From Gemmatimonadaceae bacterium (GTDB lineage: Bacteria; Gemmatimonadota; Gemmatimonadetes; Gemmatimonadales; Gemmatimonadaceae): a stretch of DNA of 57,809 nucleotides. A model generated the notes under the pieces. The model was not told the DNA's origin. It was given only the letters and a program-made list of their open reading frames with translations, and did no database searches. Below are positions 35,063 to 43,533 of the stretch, piece after piece. The DNA lies in assembly GCA_013817305.1 (NCBI GenBank), contig JACDCY010000006.1:1-57809 (forward strand), given 5' to 3'. Position numbers and translations under genes: made by a program. Positions within the stretch are counted from its first letter, which is position 1. Each line of letters begins with the position of its first letter.

Positions 35063-36157
35063 CTACGGCTCAACTATTACGGTTGCTTGCATCTGCGGGT
35101 GTGGCTCGCAGTGATACGGGAACGACCCTACGGCGGTGAAGCGGCGGACGTACCCGCCGCCCTGGTTGAGGAAGGCGCTCCCCCAGCTCTTGTCGTCCGC
35201 CGTCACGGTGTGCGCGAGCGGATCGCCGTTCACCCACTCGACCGTTTGACCGACTTTGATCCGCAGCGTTGCCGGTGAGAAAGCGAGGTCCTTGATGTTC
35301 ACCCGCACTCTCCCGCTGTCTGCCTCGACTGCGACAGCTGCCGGCTCGGCGCCCGCGCGGCGGAATATGCGCGACCACTGCGATGCCGTGCCAAGCGGCG
35401 CAACGAACGCGAACCCGTATCTGACCGACTCGGGTCCGTAAGCCTTCTTGCGCGATGTGCCCTGGAGCGTGGTCGCTCCTCCGTTCGTCGCCTGGAAGGA
35501 GAAGTGGTGGCGGGTACCAGGGAACGCGAATGCGATCGCGACGGTCCACGCGGTTCCCATCGTATCCGGAGTGAAGGCCCGCCCCACGTCGCCCGCGAGC
35601 GCCAGATACTCGGTCAGATGGAAAACCGCGCCGGCGGCGCCGGCGAAGCCGCCGTCGCCCGTCCCGAACGCATCGGAAAACGCCCGCGCCTCGCTGATGA
35701 GAGAGACAAAGCCCGCGCGTGCCCGTGCGGTGATCGCGCCGTCGACGCTACCGGCCGCCGTGTTGTATGCGAACAGTCCACTCAGCCCGGCGCGCTCGCC
35801 GCCCGGCCCCCGGAAAGCCGCCCACCACTGCGTCTCGTTTCCACCGAGGCTTTCCACGCTGACTTCACTGTTGGATGTGAAGTCAAGGCCGAGCGCGATC
35901 CGCTTTCCGATGGCGGTGCCGAACGTCATCGTAGGGATGCAGATGAGCTCGTCGCCGCCCTCGACGAGCTCGAATCGATGCGCGAGGATCATGGCGGGCT
36001 GCCATTTGTCCATCGTCCACGCCGCGCGAGTGTTCGGCGTGTACTCGATGAGCCGTTGTGCCGCGAGCGCATGCGGAGCGCTCACGGCGAGCGCGATCAT
36101 GGCCGCGAGCTGGACGCCGCGTTTCACGCAGCGCCCGGCGAATCGAATGGCGATCAT
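35063..36157 (-). CDS. Barrel-like exported protein fused to a C-terminal cupredoxin domain
   Basis: A 364-residue exported protein. A signal peptide ends near residue 33 (ALAAQ). Residues 35-260 are alternating beta strands resembling an outer-membrane barrel or the DUF5777 type. Residues 283-364 form a plastocyanin-like domain with a complete type-1 copper set: His316, Cys350, His353 and Met356 (YHCEPHPQM). Electron transfer or copper handling at the cell surface is inferred. The ATG overlaps the stop of the upstream cupredoxin lipoprotein by four bases (ATGA), so they are coupled. The open frame extends further upstream but that part mirrors the neighbour. Confidence 0.82.
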   Translation of the reverse strand: MIAIRFAGRCVKRGVQLAAMIALAVSAPHALAAQRLIEYTPNTRAAWTMDKWQPAMILAHRFELVEGGDELICIPTMTFGTAIGKRIALGLDFTSNSEVSVESLGGNETQWWAAFRGPGGERAGLSGLFAYNTAAGSVDGAITARARAGFVSLISEARAFSDAFGTGDGGFAGAAGAVFHLTEYLALAGDVGRAFTPDTMGTAWTVAIAFAFPGTRHHFSFQATNGGATTLQGTSRKKAYGPESVRYGFAFVAPLGTASQWSRIFRRAGAEPAAVAVEADSGRVRVNIKDLAFSPATLRIKVGQTVEWVNGDPLAHTVTADDKSWGSAFLNQGGGYVRRFTAVGSFPYHCEPHPQMQATVIVEP

Positions 36158-36537
36158 TGGACCGCGACTGATCCGGCCATTCCCAAGTGCAGGGTGCAGT
36201 TGTAGCTGAACGTTCCGGACGTGTTGAACGTGCGCGCATTGCTGCCGCTGGTGTGATCGCCGATGTTGGCCGGCGCTCCGGTGGTCGCGGCGAACGTGAC
36301 GTTGTGCGTGACACCGCTGGTGTTGTTCCACGTCACCGTGCCACTGCGCGTAATCGAGACGCTGGAAGGCAGGAATGAGGTGGCCCCCATTGTTACAGTA
36401 CCGGTTGCTGACGGCGTTCCCGGCCCCGGCAGCGGGTTGGTGATTCCGCCGCCTCCTCCTCCGTCTCCACCCCCGCACGCGAGCATGCCGGCAAAAAGAA
36501 CCGCATTGACTGACCGTAGACGAAGCGCTGGTGGCAA
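36154..36537 (-). CDS. Cupredoxin (plastocyanin-like) lipoprotein
   Basis: A 127-residue blue-copper-like lipoprotein. The TTG start is chosen because AGAGGA lies just upstream and it gives a proper signal MPPALRLRSVNAVLFAGMLA with lipidated Cys21. A Gly-rich spacer (GGGDGGGGGG) tethers the copper domain, which has ligands His78, Cys114, His117 and Met120 (NCTLHLGM). It probably shuttles electrons or copper in the periplasm. Its stop overlaps the start of the barrel-cupredoxin fusion, and it is divergent from an AraC-type regulator. A paralogue lies at 37574-37978. Confidence 0.82.
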   Translation of the reverse strand: MPPALRLRSVNAVLFAGMLACGGGDGGGGGGITNPLPGPGTPSATGTVTMGATSFLPSSVSITRSGTVTWNNTSGVTHNVTFAATTGAPANIGDHTSGSNARTFNTSGTFSYNCTLHLGMAGSVAVQ

Positions 36538-36684
36538 GATGTCCTCTGTGGTTGGATTGACCGGAGGAGGATGCCAAGCGGCCGCGCGATCGTCTTGTAG
36601 GTGGGCGCAGCCCTTGGACGAGCGTGACATTGCGTGTTTTGTGGTTGCGCGGGCATGAGAGGTGCTGCAAAGTTGGGAGTGCCT

Positions 36685-37509
36685 ATGAACAGCTCAGAGC
36701 TGGATCGCGCGTTGCGCTACCGCTCGCGGATGATGAGTGTGCCCGGCTTCTCGCTGTACCGGGGCATGCATCCGCAGGGGACCGAGCTGCCCAAGCACAT
36801 GCACCAGGATCCCACGTTGTGCTATGTGCTGCGCGGACGGTTCACGGAGTACGTCGGCGGCGGGGCGGTGGATTGTTTGTCCGACTCGCTAAAGGTCACG
36901 CCCGCCGGCGAAACGCACTGGAACCGGTTCGACGCCAGCGAGACTCACGGACTTCGCATCGACGTGGATCGCGAGCGGTTCGCCGACTCCCGGGAGATTC
37001 ACCGCCTGCTCAACGAGCGGATCCACGTTTCCGGCGCACATGCCGGCGGCATCGTCAACCGCCTGCTGTCCGAGTTTGATTCGGGAGACGACACGGCCGC
37101 GATCGCGGTCGAGGGATTGCTGCTCGAGCTGCTGGCGACGCTCGCGCGTGAGGTGGCGCCGGCAAGCTCCGCCGTCGTTTCGCGCTGGCTGCGCGAGGCC
37201 GACGAGATGATTCGCGAGTTGTACCCGTCGTCGATCGCCCTCAGCGCGGTGGCCCGCGCTGTCGGAGTCGCGCCCGCGACTCTCGCGAGGAGCTACCGCT
37301 CGGCGTTCAGGATCACGGTTGGCGAGAGGATCCGGAAGCTGCGTCTCGAGCGTGCGGTGCGCGACCTGCTCGAGAGCGACGATTCGCTGTCACTGATCGC
37401 CCTGCGTGCGGGGTTCTACGATCAGAGCCATTTTACGAATCTCTTTCGACGACGATTCGGCGTGACGCCGGCGCAGTATCGTCTCGCAGCCCATCGTCGC
37501 GTGAGCTGA
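36685..37509 (+). CDS. AraC-family transcriptional regulator
   Basis: A 274-residue regulator: N-terminal cupin-like sensing region with MHPQGTELPKHMHQDPTLCY and VTPAGETHWNRF, and a C-terminal double helix-turn-helix (about 175-270) with the family signature SHFTNLFRRRFGVTPAQYR. The ATG at 36685 has GGGAG five bases upstream; an earlier in-frame start would add up to 17 residues. It is divergent from the cupredoxin operon and followed by a strong hairpin, so it may control the flanking copper-protein genes. The His-rich cupin could bind a metal; that is inference. Confidence 0.87.
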   Translation: MNSSELDRALRYRSRMMSVPGFSLYRGMHPQGTELPKHMHQDPTLCYVLRGRFTEYVGGGAVDCLSDSLKVTPAGETHWNRFDASETHGLRIDVDRERFADSREIHRLLNERIHVSGAHAGGIVNRLLSEFDSGDDTAAIAVEGLLLELLATLAREVAPASSAVVSRWLREADEMIRELYPSSIALSAVARAVGVAPATLARSYRSAFRITVGERIRKLRLERAVRDLLESDDSLSLIALRAGFYDQSHFTNLFRRRFGVTPAQYRLAAHRRVS

Positions 37510-37535
37510 GAGGGAATCGACGCGGGGGTAAATCG

Positions 37536-37568
37536 AAGGCCGGCAAGACAGGGAGTCTTGCCGGCCTT
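37536..37568. terminator. Bidirectional transcription terminator hairpin
   Basis: A perfect 13-bp stem AAGGCCGGCAAGA/TCTTGCCGGCCTT with a seven-base loop between the convergent ends of the AraC-type gene and a cupredoxin gene. The T-run is short on the plus strand. Confidence 0.8.
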
Positions 37569-37573
37569 TGCTG

Positions 37574-37978
37574 CTACTGAACCGTTACGGAGCCCGTCAT
37601 GCTGCTGTGATTGGTGCACTGGAAGCCGAACGTTCCAGCGGTGGCGAAGGTGCGCGCGTTTGTACCGGAGCCGTGGTCCGCGATATTAGCCGGAGCGCCG
37701 GCGGTCGAGAACGTGACGTTATGCATCCGGCCCGTCGGATTGCTCCACGTTACGGTGCCGTTTCGAGCGATAATGACAGTTGACGGGGCAAAGGCATTCA
37801 CCTCGTACCCGTACGAGTCGAGACCGCCGCCCATCGCGACCGACGCGCTGGTGGAAGGTGAGCCTGGGCCCGGGGGAGTTGGGGCGGTCGGGCTGCCGCC
37901 TCCGCCACCGCCTCCGCCGCAGGCCAGAGACGCCACGACCGCTACAGCGAGCCGCCACGAACGAAATGCTGGGACCAT
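37574..37978 (-). CDS. Cupredoxin lipoprotein (paralogue)
   Basis: A 134-residue blue-copper-like lipoprotein. The ATG has GGAGG about five bases upstream and gives the signal MVPAFRSWRLAVAVVASLAC with lipidated Cys20, followed by a run of eight glycines and a Pro/Ser/Thr spacer. Copper ligands: His86, Cys121, His124 and Met127 (QCTNHSSM). It shares GAPANI, DH-SG-NARTF and the GTF strand with the lipoprotein at 36154-36537, so the two are duplicates separated by the AraC regulator. Confidence 0.82.
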   Translation of the reverse strand: MVPAFRSWRLAVAVVASLACGGGGGGGGSPTAPTPPGPGSPSTSASVAMGGGLDSYGYEVNAFAPSTVIIARNGTVTWSNPTGRMHNVTFSTAGAPANIADHGSGTNARTFATAGTFGFQCTNHSSMTGSVTVQ

Positions 37979-38105
37979 ACTTCCTCCTCGATGTGGTTTC
38001 GAGGAGCATACGGCGCAGCGCGCGGATGATCTTGGAAGCAAGCGCGCCGGTTGGACGCGCGTGACGCCAGTCAGCTTGATCGCTTGCCAGAGCTTGTGCC
38101 GAGAG

Positions 38106-40004
38106 TCACCCTCCGGGCGCGAGCACGATCTTGTCGATCGTCCCCGTAGCGACCGAGTGGTACGTCGGACGCGCGCGCCGATAGATGTCGCGCGCCATGG
38201 TGGTCCCCCACGGCGTCTTCATCATCTCCGTATACAGCGGAGTCAGGAACTTCCGCCGCCCCTGCGACGTCAGGAACCGGGCGAGCGCCGGGAACGCGGG
38301 CTCGTATTTGTTCCTGATCGCGATGAGCAGCCACTGACCCAGGATCTCGGCGTTCCCGCTCGACGACAGTCGGAACTGCGAATCGAGCTCAGCCAGTCTT
38401 GCGTTCGGCACCGTGTCGGGCAGCGCGCGGAGAAAGTGCAGCCATTCCTGCGTCGACCATTTCGCCGCTTGCAGTGCGGAAGCTGCCGTGCCCCCGTTCC
38501 AGCGGGCGACCTGGCTGTCCACGGCGGCCAATGCGTTCGATCGCACGACTGGCGCGTTCGTCGGAATTCCCGCGCCGTTTATCCACGCATCGGGTTTCAC
38601 CCGCTCGATTTCGGCAGGAGTCAGCAAGCTGGCCTTGATGTCCTCCAGCAGCCACTCGGTGGTCATGGGCTTGAACGCATTCCGATCGAAGTAGCCGCGC
38701 AGGTACTGGTCGAGCCGCGTGCGGCCAACCACGGATTCGATCGTCTGGAGGAACGCCGAGCCTTTCTCGTAGGCGATGTCGGTCAGTCCATCGTCCGGGT
38801 CGCGTCCTGCAAGATTGAGCTTGAGGTGGGTGTCCGCGCTGTCCAGCTCGGTTACGGCGTCCTGCATGTCCTGCTGCCCCAGCTGCCGTAGCATGTCCGC
38901 GTACGGCTTGCCGCGGAGCTCTTCCATGATCCGCGCTTCGATGTAGGTGGTGAACCCTTCATTGATCCAGAAATCGTCCCACGTCGCGTTGGTCACGAGG
39001 TTCCCGGACCAGGAGTGCGCGAGCTCGTGCGCGACGAGGCTCACGAGCGAGCGATCGCCGGCGAGGATCGTTGGCGTCGCGAAGGTCAGCATCGGATTCT
39101 CCATCCCGCCGAAGGGGAAGGAGGGCGGAAGCACGAGTATGTCGTAGCGCTTCCACCGGTACGGTCCGTACAGCTTCTCGGCGGCGGCCATCATCGCGTC
39201 CACTTCGGAGAATTCCGCCGCCGCGCGTTCGACCACCGACGGCTCGGCGTACACTCCCGTGTTGCTGCCGATCGAGCGGAAGGCGATGTCGCCCACGGCA
39301 AGCGCGAACAGATACGGCGGGATCGGGTTCGCCATCCTGAAGCGGAACACCGACAGTCCCGCCGAGTCCTTCTCGTCGGCTTTGCTGAGATTCTCGGCGC
39401 TCATCACCGCGCGCATCCCTGCGGGAGCGTGGATCGTGGCGTCGTACGTCTGGCGGATGCCGGGGCTGTCCTGCGTGGGCACCCAGGTGCGCGTCAGAAC
39501 GGCCTGACCCTGCGTGAACAGGAAGGGCAGCTTCTTGCCGGCCGTCTGCTGGGGCGCGAGCCATTGCACGGCTGCGGCGGTCGGCGCGGTCTCGTACGCG
39601 ATCACGATCGTGTCAGATTGCGCCTGCGTGGAGTCGCGTGCGGGCAGCGCTATGGCGAGCCGGGAGCCGAGGAACTCCCTGGCCGCTCCGATTTTGAAGC
39701 CGAGCGTATCGCCGCGGGAACTAGTGATGCTCGTGATTGTGAGATCGCGAACATCGAGAACGACGCTGTCGGCGCTCGCTGCTCGCGCGATCGTGAGGCG
39801 GGCCGTGCCCCGCAGGCGTTTTGCCGCGAAGTCCGGGGTAAGATCCAGCGAGACGTGCGTGACGCGAGCGCTATCGGGCTGCGCGTACGAGTGCACGTCC
39901 CGCGGAAGCGTCCGCTGATTGCCGGTGTCGGTCACGGTGTCATCAGTCGGAGAGCAGGCGAGGGCGGCGAATGCGACAAGGGCGACTCGGTTCATGACAG
40001 GCAT
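38106..40004 (-). CDS. M1-family metallo-aminopeptidase, lipoprotein
   Basis: A 632-residue zinc aminopeptidase of the leukotriene-A4-hydrolase type. Lipoprotein signal ends in ALAC (Cys17). Substrate motif GGMEN (299-303) and zinc site HELAHSWSGN with His326, Glu327, His330 and the distal Glu349 in WINEGFTTY are intact. The C-terminal helical domain of LTA4H-like enzymes is present. It should trim peptides from their N-terminus in the periplasm. An ATG three codons inside (39995) gives an equally good signal peptide. It lies 30 bases downstream of mnmA on the same strand. Confidence 0.93.
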   Translation of the reverse strand: MPVMNRVALVAFAALACSPTDDTVTDTGNQRTLPRDVHSYAQPDSARVTHVSLDLTPDFAAKRLRGTARLTIARAASADSVVLDVRDLTITSITSSRGDTLGFKIGAAREFLGSRLAIALPARDSTQAQSDTIVIAYETAPTAAAVQWLAPQQTAGKKLPFLFTQGQAVLTRTWVPTQDSPGIRQTYDATIHAPAGMRAVMSAENLSKADEKDSAGLSVFRFRMANPIPPYLFALAVGDIAFRSIGSNTGVYAEPSVVERAAAEFSEVDAMMAAAEKLYGPYRWKRYDILVLPPSFPFGGMENPMLTFATPTILAGDRSLVSLVAHELAHSWSGNLVTNATWDDFWINEGFTTYIEARIMEELRGKPYADMLRQLGQQDMQDAVTELDSADTHLKLNLAGRDPDDGLTDIAYEKGSAFLQTIESVVGRTRLDQYLRGYFDRNAFKPMTTEWLLEDIKASLLTPAEIERVKPDAWINGAGIPTNAPVVRSNALAAVDSQVARWNGGTAASALQAAKWSTQEWLHFLRALPDTVPNARLAELDSQFRLSSSGNAEILGQWLLIAIRNKYEPAFPALARFLTSQGRRKFLTPLYTEMMKTPWGTTMARDIYRRARPTYHSVATGTIDKIVLAPGG

Positions 40005-40034
40005 TGGGTTCGGGCCGTGATGGGTCGACGTGAT

Positions 40035-41159
40035 TTACGCAGCGATGGTTCGTAGCACTCGGGTAGACTGCCGAGCGCAATCAATGAACGCGCCACCAAG
40101 CAGCCTGCCTGATTCATTGTACACAGCCAGACTCTGGCCTGGTGTGATCGCGGCAACTGGGGCGTCGAGCGCTATCTCGATTTCTCCGTCTTCGACCCGC
40201 AGCAGCTCTCCGGTCACGAGCGGCGCGCGGTGGCGCACCCGCACCTGAACGCTGGCGCCGGGAGCAGGGGGATCGGAGATCCAATTCGTCTCGCGGGCGA
40301 TGACGCCGTTGCCGAGCAGCTCTTCGCGCGACCCGACGACGACAGCGCGCTCTTCCGGCCTGATCGCAACGACGTACACAGGCTCCGCGAAGCCGCCCGG
40401 TAAGCCGCGCCGCTGGCCGATCGTGTATCGCGCGTACCCATCGTGCTCACCGATCACCGCGCCGTCCGTCATGACTATCGGGCCTCTCGACAGCGCGGGC
40501 GCATCGGCCGGCAGCCGCTCGCGCAGAATCTTCATGTAATCGCCGTCGGGCACGAAGCAGATCTCCTGGCTCTCCGCCTTGTCCGCGATCACCTCGAGCC
40601 CGAGCTCGTGCGCCATCGCGCGAGTCTCGGCCTTGGTCATCTCGCCGATCGGAAGCAGCATCCGCGACAGCACCGCGCGATCGATGCCCCACATGAAGTA
40701 CGTCTGGTCCTTGTTCTCGTCCACGCCGCGGTGCAGCTCGCCGTCGATCATGCGCGCGTAATGGCCGGTCGCGATGAACTTCGCGTCGATCCCGTCGGCC
40801 CTGCGGACCAGGTCGCGGAATTTGGTGAACGTGTTGCACCGCACACACGGAATGGGCGTGCGCCCCCGCGAGTACTCGTCCACGAAGTTGTCGATCACAT
40901 CCGTGCCGAACCGGTCCTCGAGATTGATCACGTAGTGCGGAATCCCGAGCTGCTCGCACACCCGCCGCGCGTCGTTAACCGAATCCAGCGAGCAGCAAGG
41001 ACGGTCGGGGACGTCGCTTCCGTGGCAGAACAGCTTCATCGTCGCGCCGACCACGTCGTAGCCCTGCTCGACGAGCATGGCGGCCGCAACCGAGGAGTCG
41101 ACGCCGCCGGACATGGCGACGAGGACACGCGTAGTGGATTCGGCAGGCGCGGCGGACAT
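40035..41159 (-). CDS. mnmA: tRNA 2-thiouridine(34) synthase MnmA
   Basis: A 374-residue ATP-pyrophosphatase that thiolates U34 of Lys, Glu and Gln tRNAs. P-loop SGGVDSS (17-23), catalytic cysteines Cys108 (CVRCNTFTKF) and Cys201 (SQEICFVPDG), and the tRNA-binding GHYAR loop are visible; the C-terminal beta domain follows. Sulfur normally comes from a cysteine desulfurase, and one is encoded at 43530-44708. It is probably first in a unit with the M1 peptidase and is divergent from the second P1 peptidase. Confidence 0.95.
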   Translation of the reverse strand: MSAAPAESTTRVLVAMSGGVDSSVAAAMLVEQGYDVVGATMKLFCHGSDVPDRPCCSLDSVNDARRVCEQLGIPHYVINLEDRFGTDVIDNFVDEYSRGRTPIPCVRCNTFTKFRDLVRRADGIDAKFIATGHYARMIDGELHRGVDENKDQTYFMWGIDRAVLSRMLLPIGEMTKAETRAMAHELGLEVIADKAESQEICFVPDGDYMKILRERLPADAPALSRGPIVMTDGAVIGEHDGYARYTIGQRRGLPGGFAEPVYVVAIRPEERAVVVGSREELLGNGVIARETNWISDPPAPGASVQVRVRHRAPLVTGELLRVEDGEIEIALDAPVAAITPGQSLAVYNESGRLLGGAFIDCARQSTRVLRTIAA

Positions 41160-41329
41160 CTTCCAAATCTACCGGATTCCGCCGAACCGAACGAGGCTCG
41201 CGACCGGCCAACGGCGTTCCGCTGGATGTACGGCCCGATCGCGTTCCGCGCCATGCCGCTGCATCGCCCGTGTCGTAGATTCGCGGGCCATCCGCTGCGG
41301 TACTTCGATCCTCCCACCGGGTCCTCGAT

Positions 41330-42550
41330 ATGCGTTTTTGCCACGTTGCCATGGGACTGCTTCTGGCCGCCACCGCGTCCGCGCAGGCCAGACCGAGAGC
41401 GCACGACCTTGGCGTTCCCATCGCCGGCACCCGCGCCCCGTTGAACGGGATCACTGACGTTGCAGGCGTCGAAGTCGGCCACACGACTCTGATTTCAGGT
41501 ACTGGCCAACTGATCGTTGGGACGGGGCCTGTGCGGACCGGCGTCACCGTGATTCATCCACGCGGCAGGGCGAATGGCGATCCCGTCCTGGGCGCGTGGT
41601 TTACGCTCAACGGGAACGGTGAAATGACAGGAACGACGTGGGTGGAAGAATCGGGCGTCGTCGAAGGACCGATCGCGATCACCAACACGCACAGCGTCGG
41701 GGTCGTGCGCGACGCAATCATCGCCTGGCAGATGCGCCGGCCCGGCTCGCAGCCGTGGGCGCTGCCGATCGTCGCCGAGACGTACGACGGATTCGTGAGC
41801 GACATCAACGGCTTTCACGTGAAGCCCGAGCACGTCTTTACGGCACTCGACGGGGCGCGCTCCGGCGCCGTCCAGGAAGGAAACGTCGGCGGCGGGACCG
41901 GCATGGTGTGTCTCCAGTTCAAGGGCGGAATCGGCACCGCCTCCCGCACTGTCGACATTGGCGGTCGCAGCTACACCGTAGGAGTACTCGTCCAATGCAA
42001 CTTTGGCGGGCGCCCGACGTTCCAGGTCGCCGGGGTGCCTGTAGGGCAGGAGATCACCGATTTCATGCCGTGCTTCGCCTTGAGCGACGTCGCGATTCCC
42101 CCGCAGGCGCGCGCCCGTTCCTGCGCTGATGCCCGTCCATCGCCATCGGCCGGGGCAGGGGAAGATGGGGCGGGGTCTATAATCGTCGTTGTCGCCACCG
42201 ACGCCCCGCTGCTCCCGCATCAGCTCAAGCGCATCGCCACGCGCGCTTCACTAGGCGTCGCCAGGGCTGGCGGCGTCGGCGAGAACGGCTCCGGGGACAT
42301 CTTCATCGCGTTCTCCACGGCGAATGCGCGTGCGGCCGAATCCGACGGTGTGCGCACGGTGCAGATGCTCCCGAACGATCTCATGAATCCGTTGTTTCAC
42401 GCCACCGTCGCGGCCACCGAAGAAGCCATATTGAACGCCATGCTTGCGGCCGAGACGATGGAGGGAGCCAATGGGCTTCGCATTCACGCGCTGCCGCTGG
42501 ACAGGCTTCGGACAGCCATGGCTAAATACGGCCGGCCGTTGCGCAAATAG
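41330..42550 (+). CDS. Secreted P1-family (DmpA-type) aminopeptidase (second copy)
   Basis: A 406-residue DmpA-family peptidase with a short Sec signal (ATASAQA). Core motifs: LNGITDVAGVEVGHTTL, GNVGGGTGMVCLQFKGGIGT, VQCNFGG with Asn224, and the self-cleavage site Gly282-Ser283 in GAGSIIVVVATDAPL. It has an insert of about 20 residues (around 256-278) before the cleavage site compared with the copy at 16538-17719. Hydrolysis of N-terminal residues of amides or peptides outside the cytoplasm is inferred from the family. The copies are diverged, so they may have different substrates. Confidence 0.91.
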   Translation: MRFCHVAMGLLLAATASAQARPRAHDLGVPIAGTRAPLNGITDVAGVEVGHTTLISGTGQLIVGTGPVRTGVTVIHPRGRANGDPVLGAWFTLNGNGEMTGTTWVEESGVVEGPIAITNTHSVGVVRDAIIAWQMRRPGSQPWALPIVAETYDGFVSDINGFHVKPEHVFTALDGARSGAVQEGNVGGGTGMVCLQFKGGIGTASRTVDIGGRSYTVGVLVQCNFGGRPTFQVAGVPVGQEITDFMPCFALSDVAIPPQARARSCADARPSPSAGAGEDGAGSIIVVVATDAPLLPHQLKRIATRASLGVARAGGVGENGSGDIFIAFSTANARAAESDGVRTVQMLPNDLMNPLFHATVAATEEAILNAMLAAETMEGANGLRIHALPLDRLRTAMAKYGRPLRK

Positions 42551-42638
42551 CGGGAGGGCCGAGGGGAACCTTGCGGTGGCGGCTGGCCTACCGCATAGTG
42601 TGGGACCACCGGACGAAACGTCCGCAAATGAGGAAGAG

Positions 42639-43079
42639 ATGAAAATATTTTCCCGCACGTCGCTGCTCCTGGTCCTGGCGCTGGCCGGCGTCCAAGCCAC
42701 GGCCGGGGCACAGGAAAAGCCGAAAACGCTGCAGGATCGAAATCGGATCGCGACCGAGGAAGTGCGCGCGCAACCCCCGGGCTCCGTGTACCAGTTGATA
42801 CGCGCGCGGCGGGGGCATTGGCTTACGACTCGCGGCCTGTCCACGCTGCAGACGCGTTCGACGTTGGATCCAGTGCTGGAAACCACGACCGCAAGCCTTA
42901 CCCCCGAGATAATCGTGTACGTGGACAACACGAGAGTCGGATCGCAGGAGTCGCTGCGCTCGATTAACACGGACGAGGTGGATTCCCTGGAGTATCTCAA
43001 CGCCCAGGCCGCGACTCAGAGGTTCGGCACCGGGCACGGTCACGGCGCCATCCTGATTCGTCGCCGGGTCTCCAACTAG
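42639..43079 (+). CDS. Exported stand-alone plug-like domain protein
   Basis: A 146-residue exported protein with signal peptide (cut near TAGAQ, residue 23). Its C-terminus, VDSLEYLNAQAATQRFGTGH and AILIRRR, resembles the end of TonB-dependent receptor plug domains (IEVLKGPSATALYGS...GVILITTK), but there is no barrel and no TonB box. The ATG has GAGG five bases upstream. The next gene is a tandem paralogue. A periplasmic role, perhaps binding an outer-membrane or TonB partner, is inferred only. Confidence 0.7.
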   Translation: MKIFSRTSLLLVLALAGVQATAGAQEKPKTLQDRNRIATEEVRAQPPGSVYQLIRARRGHWLTTRGLSTLQTRSTLDPVLETTTASLTPEIIVYVDNTRVGSQESLRSINTDEVDSLEYLNAQAATQRFGTGHGHGAILIRRRVSN

Positions 43080-43095
43080 GCAACGGGGCACCAGG

Positions 43096-43533
43096 GTGAG
43101 CGCACTAACTCGCACCGCGATCGCGACGTTTGTGGCGCTTGCCGGACTCCAAGCGACAGCAGATGCCCAGGGCGCGACCAGGCGCCCACGGGATCGGAAC
43201 GTGCTGACAGCGCAGGAGATAAGCGCCGCACCAGCCGCCACGGTTTACGAGTTGCTGCGCTCCAAACGGCCCCGCTGGCTGTCGGTACGCGGTTCATCCA
43301 CGCTGCGGACGGTAGCCGGCAAGGACATAATGGGGCAGCCCACGGTCTTCCAGACGGAGGCGGAAATTGCCGTGTATTTCGATGAGGTAAAGGCCGGCTC
43401 ACAGGAAATACTTCGGACGATGTCGACGAGCGCCGTCGAGTCGATCGAGTATCTCGATGCGGCCTCAGCCACGCAGCGGTTCGGCACGAACCACGAGTAC
43501 GGCGCCATTCTGATACGGCGGCGCGCGCACTAG
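43096..43533 (+). CDS. Exported stand-alone plug-like domain protein (tandem paralogue)
   Basis: A 145-residue exported protein with signal peptide (cut near TADAQ). It aligns along its length with the upstream gene: R-RDRN, A-VYELLR-KR--WL, the RG-STL-T strand, GSQE-LR-M-T, and ES-EYLDAASATQRFGTNH followed by GAILIRRR. The plug-like C-terminal motif is the same, and again there is no barrel. The start is GTG 16 bases after the first copy's stop. Its last four bases overlap the convergent cysteine desulfurase stop. Confidence 0.7.
   Translation: MSALTRTAIATFVALAGLQATADAQGATRRPRDRNVLTAQEISAAPAATVYELLRSKRPRWLSVRGSSTLRTVAGKDIMGQPTVFQTEAEIAVYFDEVKAGSQEILRTMSTSAVESIEYLDAASATQRFGTNHEYGAILIRRRAH

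Noticed and set aside
36158-36670. A 535-residue version of the barrel-cupredoxin protein
   Set aside because: The upstream 171 codons overlap the cupredoxin lipoprotein gene in another frame and are His/Arg-rich shadow sequence; a good signal peptide starts at 36157.
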